Assembly (NCBI GenBank): GCA_905235485.1
Contig: CAJOLY010000001.1
Coordinates: 1-44,261 of the forward strand
DNA from: an uncultured Clostridia bacterium
GTDB lineage: Bacteria > Bacillota > Clostridia > Christensenellales > UBA1242
DNA length: 44,261 nucleotides
Reading direction: 5' to 3'
A program made the position numbers and the translations under genes. Position 1 is the first letter of the stretch. Each line of letters begins with the position of its first letter. Of the stretch, positions 20,721-29,755 are shown one piece after another. The notes beneath the pieces are model-generated. The model was not told the DNA's origin. It saw only the letters and a list, made by a program, of their open reading frames with translations, and made no database searches.

Positions 20721-22730
20721 ATGTCAAAAATAAACATATTGGATGAAAGCGTTTTTAATAAAATTGCTGCGGGAGAAGTTGTTGAAAGGCCGGCTAGCGT
20801 TGTTAAGGAACTCCTTGACAATAGCATTGATGCTGGTGCAAAAAATATTTCTATTTACATTGAAGATGGTGGAATTAAAAACATAACGATAACGGATGAT
20901 GGATCAGGAATTGAGCCTGATGATTTTGATAAAGTTTTTATTAGTCACGCAACAAGCAAAATCAAAACAGAAGAAGATCTTGCAAAAATTGGAACACTAG
21001 GTTTTAGGGGAGAAGCTCTTGCCAGCATTGCTAGCATCTCAAAAGTCAAACTCACAAGTAAAATCCAAAGTGAAACTTTTGCAAGATTCACTGAAGTTGT
21101 TGGAGGAAAACAAAGTCAAACAATTGAACTTGGTGGAGATAATGGCACAAATATAAGTGTTAGTGACATATTTTTCAATATTCCCGCAAGAGCTAAGTTT
21201 TTAAAAAAGCCAAAAAGTGAGGCCAGTGAAATAACAAACCTTGTTGAAAGATATATTTTAAGTAATCCTGACATTAGTTTTAAGTACACAAATGATGGAA
21301 AAGAAGTTTATCACAGCACAGGAACAAATCTTTTTGATGCAATTTATGTTGTTTATGGAAAATCAGCGACTGATGGAATAATCAAAGTTGATGAATTTAA
21401 TGCAAATAGTGGAATTAGAGTTTCAGGATATATTGGACTTCCAACATTTTCAAAGCCAAATCGAACATATCAAACACTTGCCATAAATGGGAGATATGTT
21501 TCATCTCAACTTATTTCAACTTGTGTTTATAATGCATATGAACATTATCTTATGAAAGGACAATTTCCTTTTTATGTTTTAAATTTAGAAATCCCATTAG
21601 ACAAACTTGATGTAAATGTTCATCCATCAAAAATGGAAGTAAGATTTAACAACTCAAATGAAATTTATGGAAATGTGTATAACGCAGTGAGTTCTGCACT
21701 ATATAAATGTGACAAAATAACTTCGCCAGTTGATTTCATTACAACTTACAAAGAAAAAAAAGATGGTTTTAGTTTTTCTTTGAATAATGTTAATGAAACT
21801 GACGAAAATAGCATAATGCAAACAAAAATTGTTGAGATAAATATCCCAAATGATAATGTTTTTCAATCAAATAGCAATATTCAAAATCAAAATTCTAATG
21901 AACCATCTAACAATTATCAAAACAATAGAAATTTGAGTGATTTCTTTGGTAATCGAATCAACAAAAGTGATATGACTTTTAATGAAAGCTCAAGCCCAAT
22001 TTTAGATAGAATATTAAAAAGCAGAAATTTAAATGCTCAAAATTCTGAAAATGGCTTTAAGGAAAAACAAAATTCTTTATTGCAAAATATTCAAACTATG
22101 ATTGATGAGTCAGGTGCTTTGGAGAAAACCAAAACTCAAGAATTTTTTGAAACAAGTGATGTGAAATTTGTTGGTCAAATATTTAATTTATATTTGATTG
22201 TTGAAAAGCAAAACAAGGTGTATATAATCGATGAACACGCAGGTCACGAAAGATTACTTTTTGATAGATTTGTTAAAGAAGTTGATAGTCGTGATGTAAC
22301 AAAACAAAATTTGCTGATGCCAATAACGGTTGATGTAAATAATCAAGAATTTGAATTTATTGATGAAAATTTGGACAAATTACAATCACTTGGATTTGAT
22401 ATTGAGCAATTTGGAAATAAAACTTTTTCAGTTAGAAGTATTCCGGCAGTTTTAACTGATATAGACATTAAAAAATTCTTTGATGAGATATTGAAAGATT
22501 TATCAAATATGAAGGCACTTAAGCAAAGTGATCTAATACTTACAAGACTTATGCAACATAGTTGCAAATGTGCTGTGCGAGCTGGAAAAATTCTTTCAAG
22601 TGGCGAAGTTAATACACTTATTGAACAAATGAAAAAAGAAAATATGCAACTTCAATGTCCACACGGCAGACCTGTTGTTGTTGAATTAACAAAAACGGAT
22701 GTGGAAAAGTGGTTTAAAAGAATAGTTTAG
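20721..22730 (+). CDS. mutL: DNA mismatch repair protein MutL
   Basis: IAAGEVVERPASVVKELLDNSIDAGA, GFRGEALASIASIS; C-terminal QHSCKCAVRAGK and CPHGRP motifs. Confidence 0.97.
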   Translation: MSKINILDESVFNKIAAGEVVERPASVVKELLDNSIDAGAKNISIYIEDGGIKNITITDDGSGIEPDDFDKVFISHATSKIKTEEDLAKIGTLGFRGEALASIASISKVKLTSKIQSETFARFTEVVGGKQSQTIELGGDNGTNISVSDIFFNIPARAKFLKKPKSEASEITNLVERYILSNPDISFKYTNDGKEVYHSTGTNLFDAIYVVYGKSATDGIIKVDEFNANSGIRVSGYIGLPTFSKPNRTYQTLAINGRYVSSQLISTCVYNAYEHYLMKGQFPFYVLNLEIPLDKLDVNVHPSKMEVRFNNSNEIYGNVYNAVSSALYKCDKITSPVDFITTYKEKKDGFSFSLNNVNETDENSIMQTKIVEINIPNDNVFQSNSNIQNQNSNEPSNNYQNNRNLSDFFGNRINKSDMTFNESSSPILDRILKSRNLNAQNSENGFKEKQNSLLQNIQTMIDESGALEKTKTQEFFETSDVKFVGQIFNLYLIVEKQNKVYIIDEHAGHERLLFDRFVKEVDSRDVTKQNLLMPITVDVNNQEFEFIDENLDKLQSLGFDIEQFGNKTFSVRSIPAVLTDIDIKKFFDEILKDLSNMKALKQSDLILTRLMQHSCKCAVRAGKILSSGEVNTLIEQMKKENMQLQCPHGRPVVVELTKTDVEKWFKRIV

Positions 22731-22752
22731 TTAAGGTGAATTTAAAAAAAAT

Positions 22753-23679
22753 ATGGAGCAAATTAGAAAGCCAAAAATTATTTGTATTGGTGGACCAACA
22801 GGTGTTGGAAAAACTGCACTTGCAATTAAATTTGCAAAAATTTTTAATGGCGAAATAATTTCTTGTGACAGTATTGCAATATATAAGCATCTTGACATTG
22901 GCTCTGCAAAACCTACAAAAGTTGAACAATCACTTGCCGAGCACTATATGATTGACATCAGAGAACCTAATCAAGAGTTTTCTATGGCCGAATATAGAGT
23001 TGAGGCAAGAAAAATCATCAATGACATTCTCAGTCGTGGCAAGGTTCCTATTGTTGTTGGAGGAACAGGGCTATATATGAAAGGCTTGCTTTTTCCAATG
23101 GAACTAGGCAAAAGTGATAAATCGGCTGAAATAAGAGAGAGATATAAAAAACTTGCAGAGGAAAATGGTGGGCAATTTGTTCTTGATTATCTAGTGAAAA
23201 TTGATCCTGAAAGTGCTTTAAAACTTCACGTAAAAGATGTAAATAGAATAATAAGAGCAATTGAAATATATGAACTTACTGGCAGAACAAAATCATCTTA
23301 CAAAACTAAACTTGAAAGCGAATATGATTATATGCTCATATTTTTGAATGATGACAGGGAAAAAATATATGAAAAAATAAATCATAGAGTTGAAAAAATG
23401 CTTGATCTTGGACTTGAAAATGAAGTTAAATGCTTAATAAAAAACTTTAAATTAACAAAAGATAATCAAAGTATGCAAGGAATAGGATATAAAGAATTTT
23501 TTGATTACTTTGAAAATAAAATATCTTTAGATGAACTTGTTGAAAATATAAAAAAAGATAGTAGACATTATGCAAAAAGGCAAATCACTTGGTTTAAGGC
23601 AATGCCAAATGTTAAAGAATATCAGTGCACAAAAGTTGATGAAATTATTGGTGATGCAAAATCGTTTTTGACAAAATAA
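22753..23679 (+). CDS. miaA: tRNA dimethylallyltransferase MiaA
   Basis: GGPTGVGKTALAIKFA, SCDSIAIYKHLDIGSAKPT. Confidence 0.95.
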   Translation: MEQIRKPKIICIGGPTGVGKTALAIKFAKIFNGEIISCDSIAIYKHLDIGSAKPTKVEQSLAEHYMIDIREPNQEFSMAEYRVEARKIINDILSRGKVPIVVGGTGLYMKGLLFPMELGKSDKSAEIRERYKKLAEENGGQFVLDYLVKIDPESALKLHVKDVNRIIRAIEIYELTGRTKSSYKTKLESEYDYMLIFLNDDREKIYEKINHRVEKMLDLGLENEVKCLIKNFKLTKDNQSMQGIGYKEFFDYFENKISLDELVENIKKDSRHYAKRQITWFKAMPNVKEYQCTKVDEIIGDAKSFLTK

Positions 23680-23726
23680 TTCTTGCAAAAAGATTTATTA
23701 TATTGTACTATATATTAGGAGAGAAA

Positions 23727-24398
23727 ATGAACAAAAAAATTGTTATTGCAATAGACGGACCAGCGGGTGCGGGAAAAACAACGGTTGCAAAAGAACTTGC
23801 AAAAAAAATGGATATTCCATATTTTAGCACAGGCTCTATGTATAGGGCACTTGCACTTAAATGCATCCAACTTGGACTTGATGCAACAAATGAAAAAGAT
23901 GCAAATCTTATTGCCAACAATACAACCGTTGGCATCAAATATGAAAATGGAAAGCAATATGTTTTGCTTGATGGCGAAAATGTAACTGAACTTCTTTACA
24001 CTGATCAAATAAGTGCAGGGGCCAGTCAGATTTCAGTGCATAAAATAATAAGAGAAAAAATGGTTGAAATTCAAAGGCATGTTGCACAAAATCAGAGTGT
24101 TATCATGGATGGGCGAGATATTGGTTCAGTTGTGCTTCCAATGGCGGACTTCAAGTTTTATTTAGATGCGGATGTTAAAGTTCGTGCAAAAAGGCGTTTT
24201 GATGAGTTAAAAAGCAAAGGAAATAATATTTCTTTTGAAGAAGTGCTTAAAGATATGAAAGAGCGTGATATTAGAGACAAAAGCCGTGAAATTTCACCGC
24301 TTGTGATTTGTGACGATGCAATTGTTATTGACAGCACAAATTTAAGTATAGATGGTGTTTTGAATGAATTTTTTAAACATATAGGTGAAAAGAAATGA
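23727..24398 (+). CDS. cmk: cytidylate kinase
   Basis: IAIDGPAGAGKTTVAKELAKK, STGSMYRA, MDGRDIGSVVLP; start after TAGGAGAG. Confidence 0.95.
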   Translation: MNKKIVIAIDGPAGAGKTTVAKELAKKMDIPYFSTGSMYRALALKCIQLGLDATNEKDANLIANNTTVGIKYENGKQYVLLDGENVTELLYTDQISAGASQISVHKIIREKMVEIQRHVAQNQSVIMDGRDIGSVVLPMADFKFYLDADVKVRAKRRFDELKSKGNNISFEEVLKDMKERDIRDKSREISPLVICDDAIVIDSTNLSIDGVLNEFFKHIGEKK

Positions 24399-25024
24399 TG
24401 TATTGGATAAGTATGTTTTTGTTTTGGATATATGTCACCTTATTTTATCCAACAAAAATTATAAACAAAAAAAATCTTGTTACAAAAAAAGCGATTTGGG
24501 CATCAAATCACACAAGCAATCTTGACGTATTAGTTCTTGGGACAAGGGTTTTCAAAAGGTTTTATGCACTCGCAAAAGCAGAATTATTCAAAAATAAACT
24601 TTTTGGGGGATACTTAAAAAGTATTGGAGCAATCAAAGTTCAAAGAGGAACAAGCGATATAAATGCTGTTAAAACTTGCTTGAGGGTTTTGAAGGAAAAA
24701 GATAAGCCTATTTTAATTTTTCCAACAGGAACACGAAATTCAAGTCCTGAAGAAGTGCAAGACTTAAAAAATGGCGTTGCAATGTTTGCTCTCAAAGCAA
24801 ATGCACCAATTGTGCCAATAGTGCTTGTTAGAAAGCCAAAACTATGGAGAAGAAATAGAGTGGTTATCGGCGAGCCAATTGACGTTTCAAAATACCAAGG
24901 TCAAAAGTTAACAAAAGAAATTTTTGATGAAATAAACGATCAAATCACTGCAAGTATGGAAGCGATGATTAACAAATATGGTTACAAAAATAAAACAAAA
25001 AAGAGAAAAAAGGCGGAAGCATAA
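24395..25024 (+). CDS. plsC: 1-acyl-sn-glycerol-3-phosphate acyltransferase (PlsC family)
   Basis: ASNHTSNLDVLVLG and FPTGTRN acyltransferase motifs. Confidence 0.88.
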   Translation: MMYWISMFLFWIYVTLFYPTKIINKKNLVTKKAIWASNHTSNLDVLVLGTRVFKRFYALAKAELFKNKLFGGYLKSIGAIKVQRGTSDINAVKTCLRVLKEKDKPILIFPTGTRNSSPEEVQDLKNGVAMFALKANAPIVPIVLVRKPKLWRRNRVVIGEPIDVSKYQGQKLTKEIFDEINDQITASMEAMINKYGYKNKTKKRKKAEA

Positions 25025-25807
25025 ATGTTTGTGATATTATCCGGAAGTTCTGGAGTAGGAAAAAATACTGTTATAAAAGAAATGCAAAAGACAAATGAAA
25101 ATATTGTTATGATGCCAACTTTCACAACTCGAGAAAAGCGTGAAGGTGAAATTGATGGAAAACCTTATTTTTACATAACAAAAGATGATTTTCAAAACAA
25201 AATAAAAAACGAAGAATTTATTGAACATGAATTTATCCACAACAATTATTATGGCTCTTCATATATTGTTTTTGACGAATATATAAATAGAGGGAATATT
25301 CTCATAAAAGATATAGGAGTTGAAGGTGCTCAGAATTTAACACTCAAACTTTCAGATAGAACACCAATAATCAAAATATTTTTGACAGTTCATCAAAAAA
25401 AAGAATTGGTTAAAAGGCTTAAAGGTCGTGGCGAAAAACAAATCAAACTACGTCTTAGTCGATTTGGTTATGAACAAAAACAAATGAATAAATTTGATTA
25501 TATCATATATAATTCAAGTTTAGAAGAAACTAGTGATATCGTTAACAATCTCACAAAATTGACAGATGAAGATTTTTTAAGTGACAAGGATTTAACAAAA
25601 CTTAATCCTTACAAAGTGAAATATTATATAAATAAACTGAATGCCGGAAAAATACTATCACCAATAAAAATAGTTGTCAAAAATGGGAAGGCATATGTTC
25701 TTAAGGGTGCAGAAAAGCTTGTTGCAAGTTTTGTTTCAAACAAACCTGTTGCAAAAGTTGTTGTGAATAAGAATATCAAAACTGAAAAGTTTGTGCATAA
25801 TTTTTAA
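25025..25807 (+). CDS. guanylate-kinase-like protein with C-terminal ParB/Srx-like extension
   Basis: GSSGVGKNTVIKEM P-loop, TREKREGEIDGKPYFYIT; C-terminal GKILSPIKIVVKNGKAYVLKGAEKLVASF. Confidence 0.7.
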   Translation: MFVILSGSSGVGKNTVIKEMQKTNENIVMMPTFTTREKREGEIDGKPYFYITKDDFQNKIKNEEFIEHEFIHNNYYGSSYIVFDEYINRGNILIKDIGVEGAQNLTLKLSDRTPIIKIFLTVHQKKELVKRLKGRGEKQIKLRLSRFGYEQKQMNKFDYIIYNSSLEETSDIVNNLTKLTDEDFLSDKDLTKLNPYKVKYYINKLNAGKILSPIKIVVKNGKAYVLKGAEKLVASFVSNKPVAKVVVNKNIKTEKFVHNF

Positions 25808-25862
25808 TAAAAAATCTAAGTCCATAATTTTAAAAAAAAATTTAGAAATATCAAAAAAAGTG

Positions 25863-25891
25863 TTGACAAAAAAATGCTTTTATAATATTAT
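25863..25891 (+). promoter_or_regulatory. promoter of tRNA operon
   Basis: TTGACA, 17-nt spacer, TATTAT upstream of the first tRNA. Confidence 0.6.
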
Positions 25892-25919
25892 AAATAAGTC
25901 AGCAAAATTATGGTCGCTT

Positions 25920-25995
25920 CGGGGTGTGGCGTAGTTGGTAGCGCACGTGGTTTGGGACCATGGGGCCGGGAGTTCAAGTCTCTCCACCCCGACCA
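25920..25995 (+). tRNA. tRNA-Pro(TGG)
   Basis: Cloverleaf with CGGGGTG/CACCCCG acceptor, anticodon loop TTTGGGA, encoded CCA. Confidence 0.95.
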
Positions 25996-26017
25996 GAATT
26001 GTGCCTTTGGCACAGAT

Positions 26018-26094
26018 GGACCTTTAGCTCAGTTGGTTAGAGCAACCGGCTCATAACCGGTCGGTCCGCGGTTCAAGTCCGTGAAGGTCCACCA
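26018..26094 (+). tRNA. tRNA-Met(CAT)
   Basis: GGACCTT/AAGGTCC acceptor, loop CTCATAA, encoded CCA. Confidence 0.95.
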
Positions 26095-26104
26095 ATTTTG
26101 TTTT

Positions 26105-26181
26105 GGCTCTGTAGCTCAGTTGGTTAGAGCGCTGCCCTGTCACGGCAGAGGTCGTGGGTTCAAATCCCTTCAGAGTCGCCA
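26105..26181 (+). tRNA. tRNA-Asp(GTC)
   Basis: GGCTCTG/CAGAGTC acceptor, loop CTGTCAC, encoded CCA. Confidence 0.95.
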
Positions 26182-26233
26182 CTTTTGCACTACGGTGCAA
26201 ATTTTTAAGATTAGACATTTTTTTGTCTAACTT

Positions 26234-26309
<76 letters not shown>

Positions 26310-26334
26310 AGTTAAGTGTTATGCTTAACTTTAT

Positions 26335-26410
26335 GCTGGTGTGGCTCAATTGGCAGAGCAGCTGATTTGTAATCAGCAGGTTGTAGGTTCGATTCCTATC
26401 ACCAGCTCCA
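26335..26410 (+). tRNA. tRNA-Thr(TGT)
   Basis: GCTGGTG/CACCAGC acceptor, loop TTTGTAA, encoded CCA. Confidence 0.95.
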
Positions 26411-26414
26411 ATAT

Positions 26415-26499
26415 GGGTAGATGCCTGAGCGGCCAAAAGGAGCAGACTGTAAATCTGTCGGCGATGCCTACGGTGGTTCGAATCCATCTCTACCCACCA
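26415..26499 (+). tRNA. tRNA-Tyr(GTA)
   Basis: GGGTAGA/TCTACCC acceptor, long variable arm, loop CTGTAAA, encoded CCA; 3' end lies in attL. Confidence 0.95.
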
Positions 26500-26537
26500 A
26501 GTGTTGAAGTGAATTTTCACATCAGCACTTTTTTATT
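26482..26537. repeat. attL (56-bp direct repeat, tRNA-Tyr 3' end plus terminator)
   Basis: ATCCATCTCTACCCACCAAGTGTTGAAGTGAATTTTCACATCAGCACTTTTTTATT identical to 43367-43422. Confidence 0.95.
26499..26534 (+). terminator. tRNA operon terminator (inside att repeat)
   Basis: AAGTGTTGAAGTGAA paired with TTCACATCAGCACTT, then T-run. Confidence 0.8.
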
Positions 26538-26698
26538 GATTTTGTAAAATATTTTATAAAAATTCTCAGTAAATACTTATTTTATTTGTTATATATTTAT
26601 AATTTTTATCCTGGTATAATTTTTAAGTTGATTTCATTAAAAAATGACTTTCTAGCAGATTTTCAGCAGATTTTAAGTACACAAATGAGTACACAAAA

Positions 26699-27883
26699 CT
26701 ATTTTTTGATATTATTTATAATATCAACAAACTTATTATTTGTTTCTTTATTTAAATGAGTATAAATTTTTGTTGTGATAACACTTCCTTTTTCGTGGCC
26801 AACCCAACTTTGAACAACATATAGTGGGATATTGTTTTCTTGGCATCTTGTTATAAAAGTATGTCTTAAGTTATGTGTAGTAATTTTTCTTATGTTGCTT
26901 TCCTGAATAATTGTTTTGAGTTGCCTATCAACAGTGTTAATTCCAATATCAAATATATAATCATTATTTTTTTTGTTTTTGATCGATTCTTTTAAAACTT
27001 TTATTGATTTTTCAAACAGTGGCATTATTCTATTGCTTTGTGAATTTTTTGTGTCAGTTCTTTCTGTGTGAGGATTTAAACTTTCATCTACAGTTAAAGT
27101 TTTATTTTCAAAATCAATGTCTTTAACTTGTAAAGCTCTGCATTCTCCTTTTCGTAGTCCTTGATATAAGCAGATTAAGAAGAAGTTTCCATATTTGTTG
27201 TTTTTGCAAACTTCAATAAATTGTTGTTCTTCATAATTTGTCAATGCAATATTTTCTTTTGCTTTGTAAATTGGTTTTTCAACAAGTTTCATTATGTTTG
27301 TGTCAACAAGTTTGTTTAATAGTGCTTTTTCATACAGTGCATTGAGCAGAGTATAAGTCCTTAATCTTGAACTGTTTCCTGAAATATTATTTATAAGGTG
27401 TTGAACTTCAAATTGATTGATTTTTTTGATTGGTTTATTATAAAGTGATTGAGCATTTTTAAAATCAATATTCGTTGCTCTTATAGTTGTATCTTTAACA
27501 TTTTTTGATTTATACAAAGTTATAAACTTGTCAAACCATTCTTTGAGTGTTATATCACTTGATATTGAGTTGATATCTTCATTTTTAATTTTTTTGTATT
27601 TTTGAATAACATCTTTTTGTGTTTTTCCGTAAACTGTAATTTGTCGGCCATTTTTATAAAATCTAATTTGCCAACAATTTCTGTTTGGTGTTTTTGTAAT
27701 TTGTTTTCCATCGTATGTCAAAATTTCAATCTCCTTTGGTTTTAGATTTTCATTTTGACTTTGTGTATTATTTGAATTAAATTCTTTTTCGAATGTTTGA
27801 TTTGGTTGACCTTCCATAAGTCCTGCTAGAAATAGTGCTTCAATTTCAGCAAGCTGACATATTTCTTTTCCAAGTTCAAACAA
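26699..27883 (-). CDS. tyrosine recombinase/integrase (phage type)
   Basis: HNLRHTFITR, WVGHEKGSVITTKIYTHL catalytic motifs; AP2/SAM-like N-terminal domains; ORF starts at a poor TTG, see frameshift finding. Confidence 0.92.
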   Translation of the reverse strand: MFELGKEICQLAEIEALFLAGLMEGQPNQTFEKEFNSNNTQSQNENLKPKEIEILTYDGKQITKTPNRNCWQIRFYKNGRQITVYGKTQKDVIQKYKKIKNEDINSISSDITLKEWFDKFITLYKSKNVKDTTIRATNIDFKNAQSLYNKPIKKINQFEVQHLINNISGNSSRLRTYTLLNALYEKALLNKLVDTNIMKLVEKPIYKAKENIALTNYEEQQFIEVCKNNKYGNFFLICLYQGLRKGECRALQVKDIDFENKTLTVDESLNPHTERTDTKNSQSNRIMPLFEKSIKVLKESIKNKKNNDYIFDIGINTVDRQLKTIIQESNIRKITTHNLRHTFITRCQENNIPLYVVQSWVGHEKGSVITTKIYTHLNKETNNKFVDIINNIKK

Positions 27884-27949
27884 TTTTCTATGATTTTCAA
27901 TATGTTTTTGAATTATAGCTTTTTTTCATCAGTCATATTCATATTAAAA

Positions 27950-28756
27950 TTATTTTCTCCTTTTAATAAATTGACCTAATTTTCTTGGCATAATATCATT
28001 TATTCTTTTTATATCGTCCATTGTTAAATCAATTCTATTGTATTTGTTTTCATCATATAATTTAATTTTTGTCTCTTTTCTGTTATTATATTTTTCATTA
28101 TCTTCAATTCCCCAAAATTCAATATAAACATCTCCTTCTGGTAAATAAAAATCTGATAGTACAACAGCATTTGGTTCTGTGTCCATATAAACTGATTTTT
28201 CGTATGCATGAACATAATTGTTTCTGTATAGCCAATCATCGATTATTTTTTCTGCTTCAGATCTAACATAGTGTCCATCATCACATTGATGTTCTCTTGG
28301 CCATTTATTTCTAAAATCTTCATCATTAAATTTTTGACTTGTTTCAATATTTTTACTATTTTTCATTATTTCTAAAATATCTTTATTTGCGATTTTTGTT
28401 AAGTAGTCATCATCATAGATATTTTGGAATTCTTCAGATAAAGCAAACATAATGGAAATGTTATCTTTAATTTCTTCTAAATTGTTAGATTTCTTTGTAA
28501 GTTGTTTTAATTCAAAATAATGGTCTCTAATATTGTTTTCATTTCTATTGTGGTCAAAATTTTGTCTAATTGGTTTTATTTTATTTCTATAACAATCTAA
28601 ACAAAATAAATAATTATTATCTGTTTCTTCTTCACAAAGAATACACTTTTCATTTTTTATTTCGTTAGCATTATCATCTTTATTCTCATTTTCTATTTCT
28701 GTATTTTTATTGTTGTTATAATAATTTTTTTTATATCTATAATTCCAATATCCCAT
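27950..28756 (-). CDS. putative Zn-ribbon plus PD-(D/E)XK nuclease-like protein
   Basis: CILCEEETDNNYLFCLDC zinc-binding pairs; HYVRSEAEKIIDDWL ... LSDFYLPEGDVYIEFWG resembling D...ExW nuclease core. Confidence 0.6.
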   Translation of the reverse strand: MGYWNYRYKKNYYNNNKNTEIENENKDDNANEIKNEKCILCEEETDNNYLFCLDCYRNKIKPIRQNFDHNRNENNIRDHYFELKQLTKKSNNLEEIKDNISIMFALSEEFQNIYDDDYLTKIANKDILEIMKNSKNIETSQKFNDEDFRNKWPREHQCDDGHYVRSEAEKIIDDWLYRNNYVHAYEKSVYMDTEPNAVVLSDFYLPEGDVYIEFWGIEDNEKYNNRKETKIKLYDENKYNRIDLTMDDIKRINDIMPRKLGQFIKRRK

Positions 28757-28769
28757 ATATATTTCTCCT

Positions 28770-29084
28770 TTATTGTGCTAGAAGTAGTCCATCGCAGACA
28801 CTATCTAATTTGATTAAATTGCTATTGTTTAACAATGGCAATTTTTTTATTAGTTCTTTTGCAATAGATGAATAATAACTTATATCAATTTCATTTCTTT
28901 GATGATTGCATAAATAATCTAGCGATACATTATAGTAATCAGCAATTTGGCATAGAGTTTTAATATCTGGTTCACTTAATTTTTGTTCGTATGATGCATA
29001 AGTTGTTCTAGCAATATTTAAATATTTTGCTATTTCATTTTGCGTTGTTTTATTCTGTTTTCTCAGTTCAATTAGTTTTTCCAT
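28770..29084 (-). CDS. XRE-family transcriptional regulator (candidate lysogeny repressor)
   Basis: LRKQNKTTQNEIAKYLNIARTTYASYEQKLSEPDIKTLCQIADYY HTH_3. Confidence 0.85.
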   Translation of the reverse strand: MEKLIELRKQNKTTQNEIAKYLNIARTTYASYEQKLSEPDIKTLCQIADYYNVSLDYLCNHQRNEIDISYYSSIAKELIKKLPLLNNSNLIKLDSVCDGLLLAQ

Positions 29085-29152
29085 AATTATTTTCTCCTTA
29101 AATTGATATTATAATTATTTTTAAAAAATGTCAAAATTTTCGTAAAAATTGT

Positions 29153-29181
29153 TTGACAATGATTAAATATTAGTATATAAT
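29153..29181 (+). promoter_or_regulatory. rightward promoter of divergent switch
   Basis: TTGACA (29153-29158), 17-nt spacer, TATAAT (29176-29181). Confidence 0.75.
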
Positions 29182-29191
29182 GCAAATATAA

Positions 29192-29206
29192 GACGAAAAT
29201 ATCGTC
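29192..29206. promoter_or_regulatory. candidate repressor operator
   Basis: GACGA-AAATA-TCGTC inverted repeat just downstream of the -10. Confidence 0.5.
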
Positions 29207-29237
29207 AAAATAGATTATAAAAAAAGGAGAATAAAAA

Positions 29238-29260
29238 ATGTTATCCTCGTAGGATAACAT
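29238..29260 (+). promoter_or_regulatory. hairpin overlapping a 4-codon mini-ORF
   Basis: ATGTTATCCT-CGT-AGGATAACAT perfect 10-bp stem; preceded by AAGGAGA. Confidence 0.6.
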
Positions 29261-29344
29261 CAAACTAAATTATGTTAAATTGGAATGCATCAATTCATAT
29301 TTTGAGAATTGAAAATAATGTTATTAAATTTTATACAATACCAC

Positions 29345-29635
29345 TTACATTGCTAGAATTGCGTAAGGGTTAATAGTAACTTTTGGATTATATAAAAAAT
29401 AACTGTCTCTATGAATAGGATCTAAACTATGTAAATTTATTGGTTCTGGTGCATCTTTTAAATTTATAAATGATAATCCTATTGAATTAAAGTATAACCA
29501 AGTTAATTTATAGTCAAAATCTATGTCGTATAATTTATAGTTATTGATTATGTTTTGTTTTAAAAATATAATCCCTGAGTTAAAATCATTTTCAAATTCA
29601 GCAAATATTATTTTTGTTATTTCGTCGTATGACAT
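29345..29635 (-). CDS. hypothetical protein (96 aa)
   Basis: AAGGAGATTTAGTATG start context; no recognised domain. Confidence 0.65.
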   Translation of the reverse strand: MSYDEITKIIFAEFENDFNSGIIFLKQNIINNYKLYDIDFDYKLTWLYFNSIGLSFINLKDAPEPINLHSLDPIHRDSYFLYNPKVTINPYAILAM

Positions 29636-29755
29636 ACTAAATCTCCTTGTGTGGATTTTATACAGTTAATCGACTAACTGTCCTCCTTTAAAATTTAGTA
29701 TATCACAAAAGTAATAAAAAGTAAATTAAAGAAAATTAAAAAAGGGTGGTGCCTT

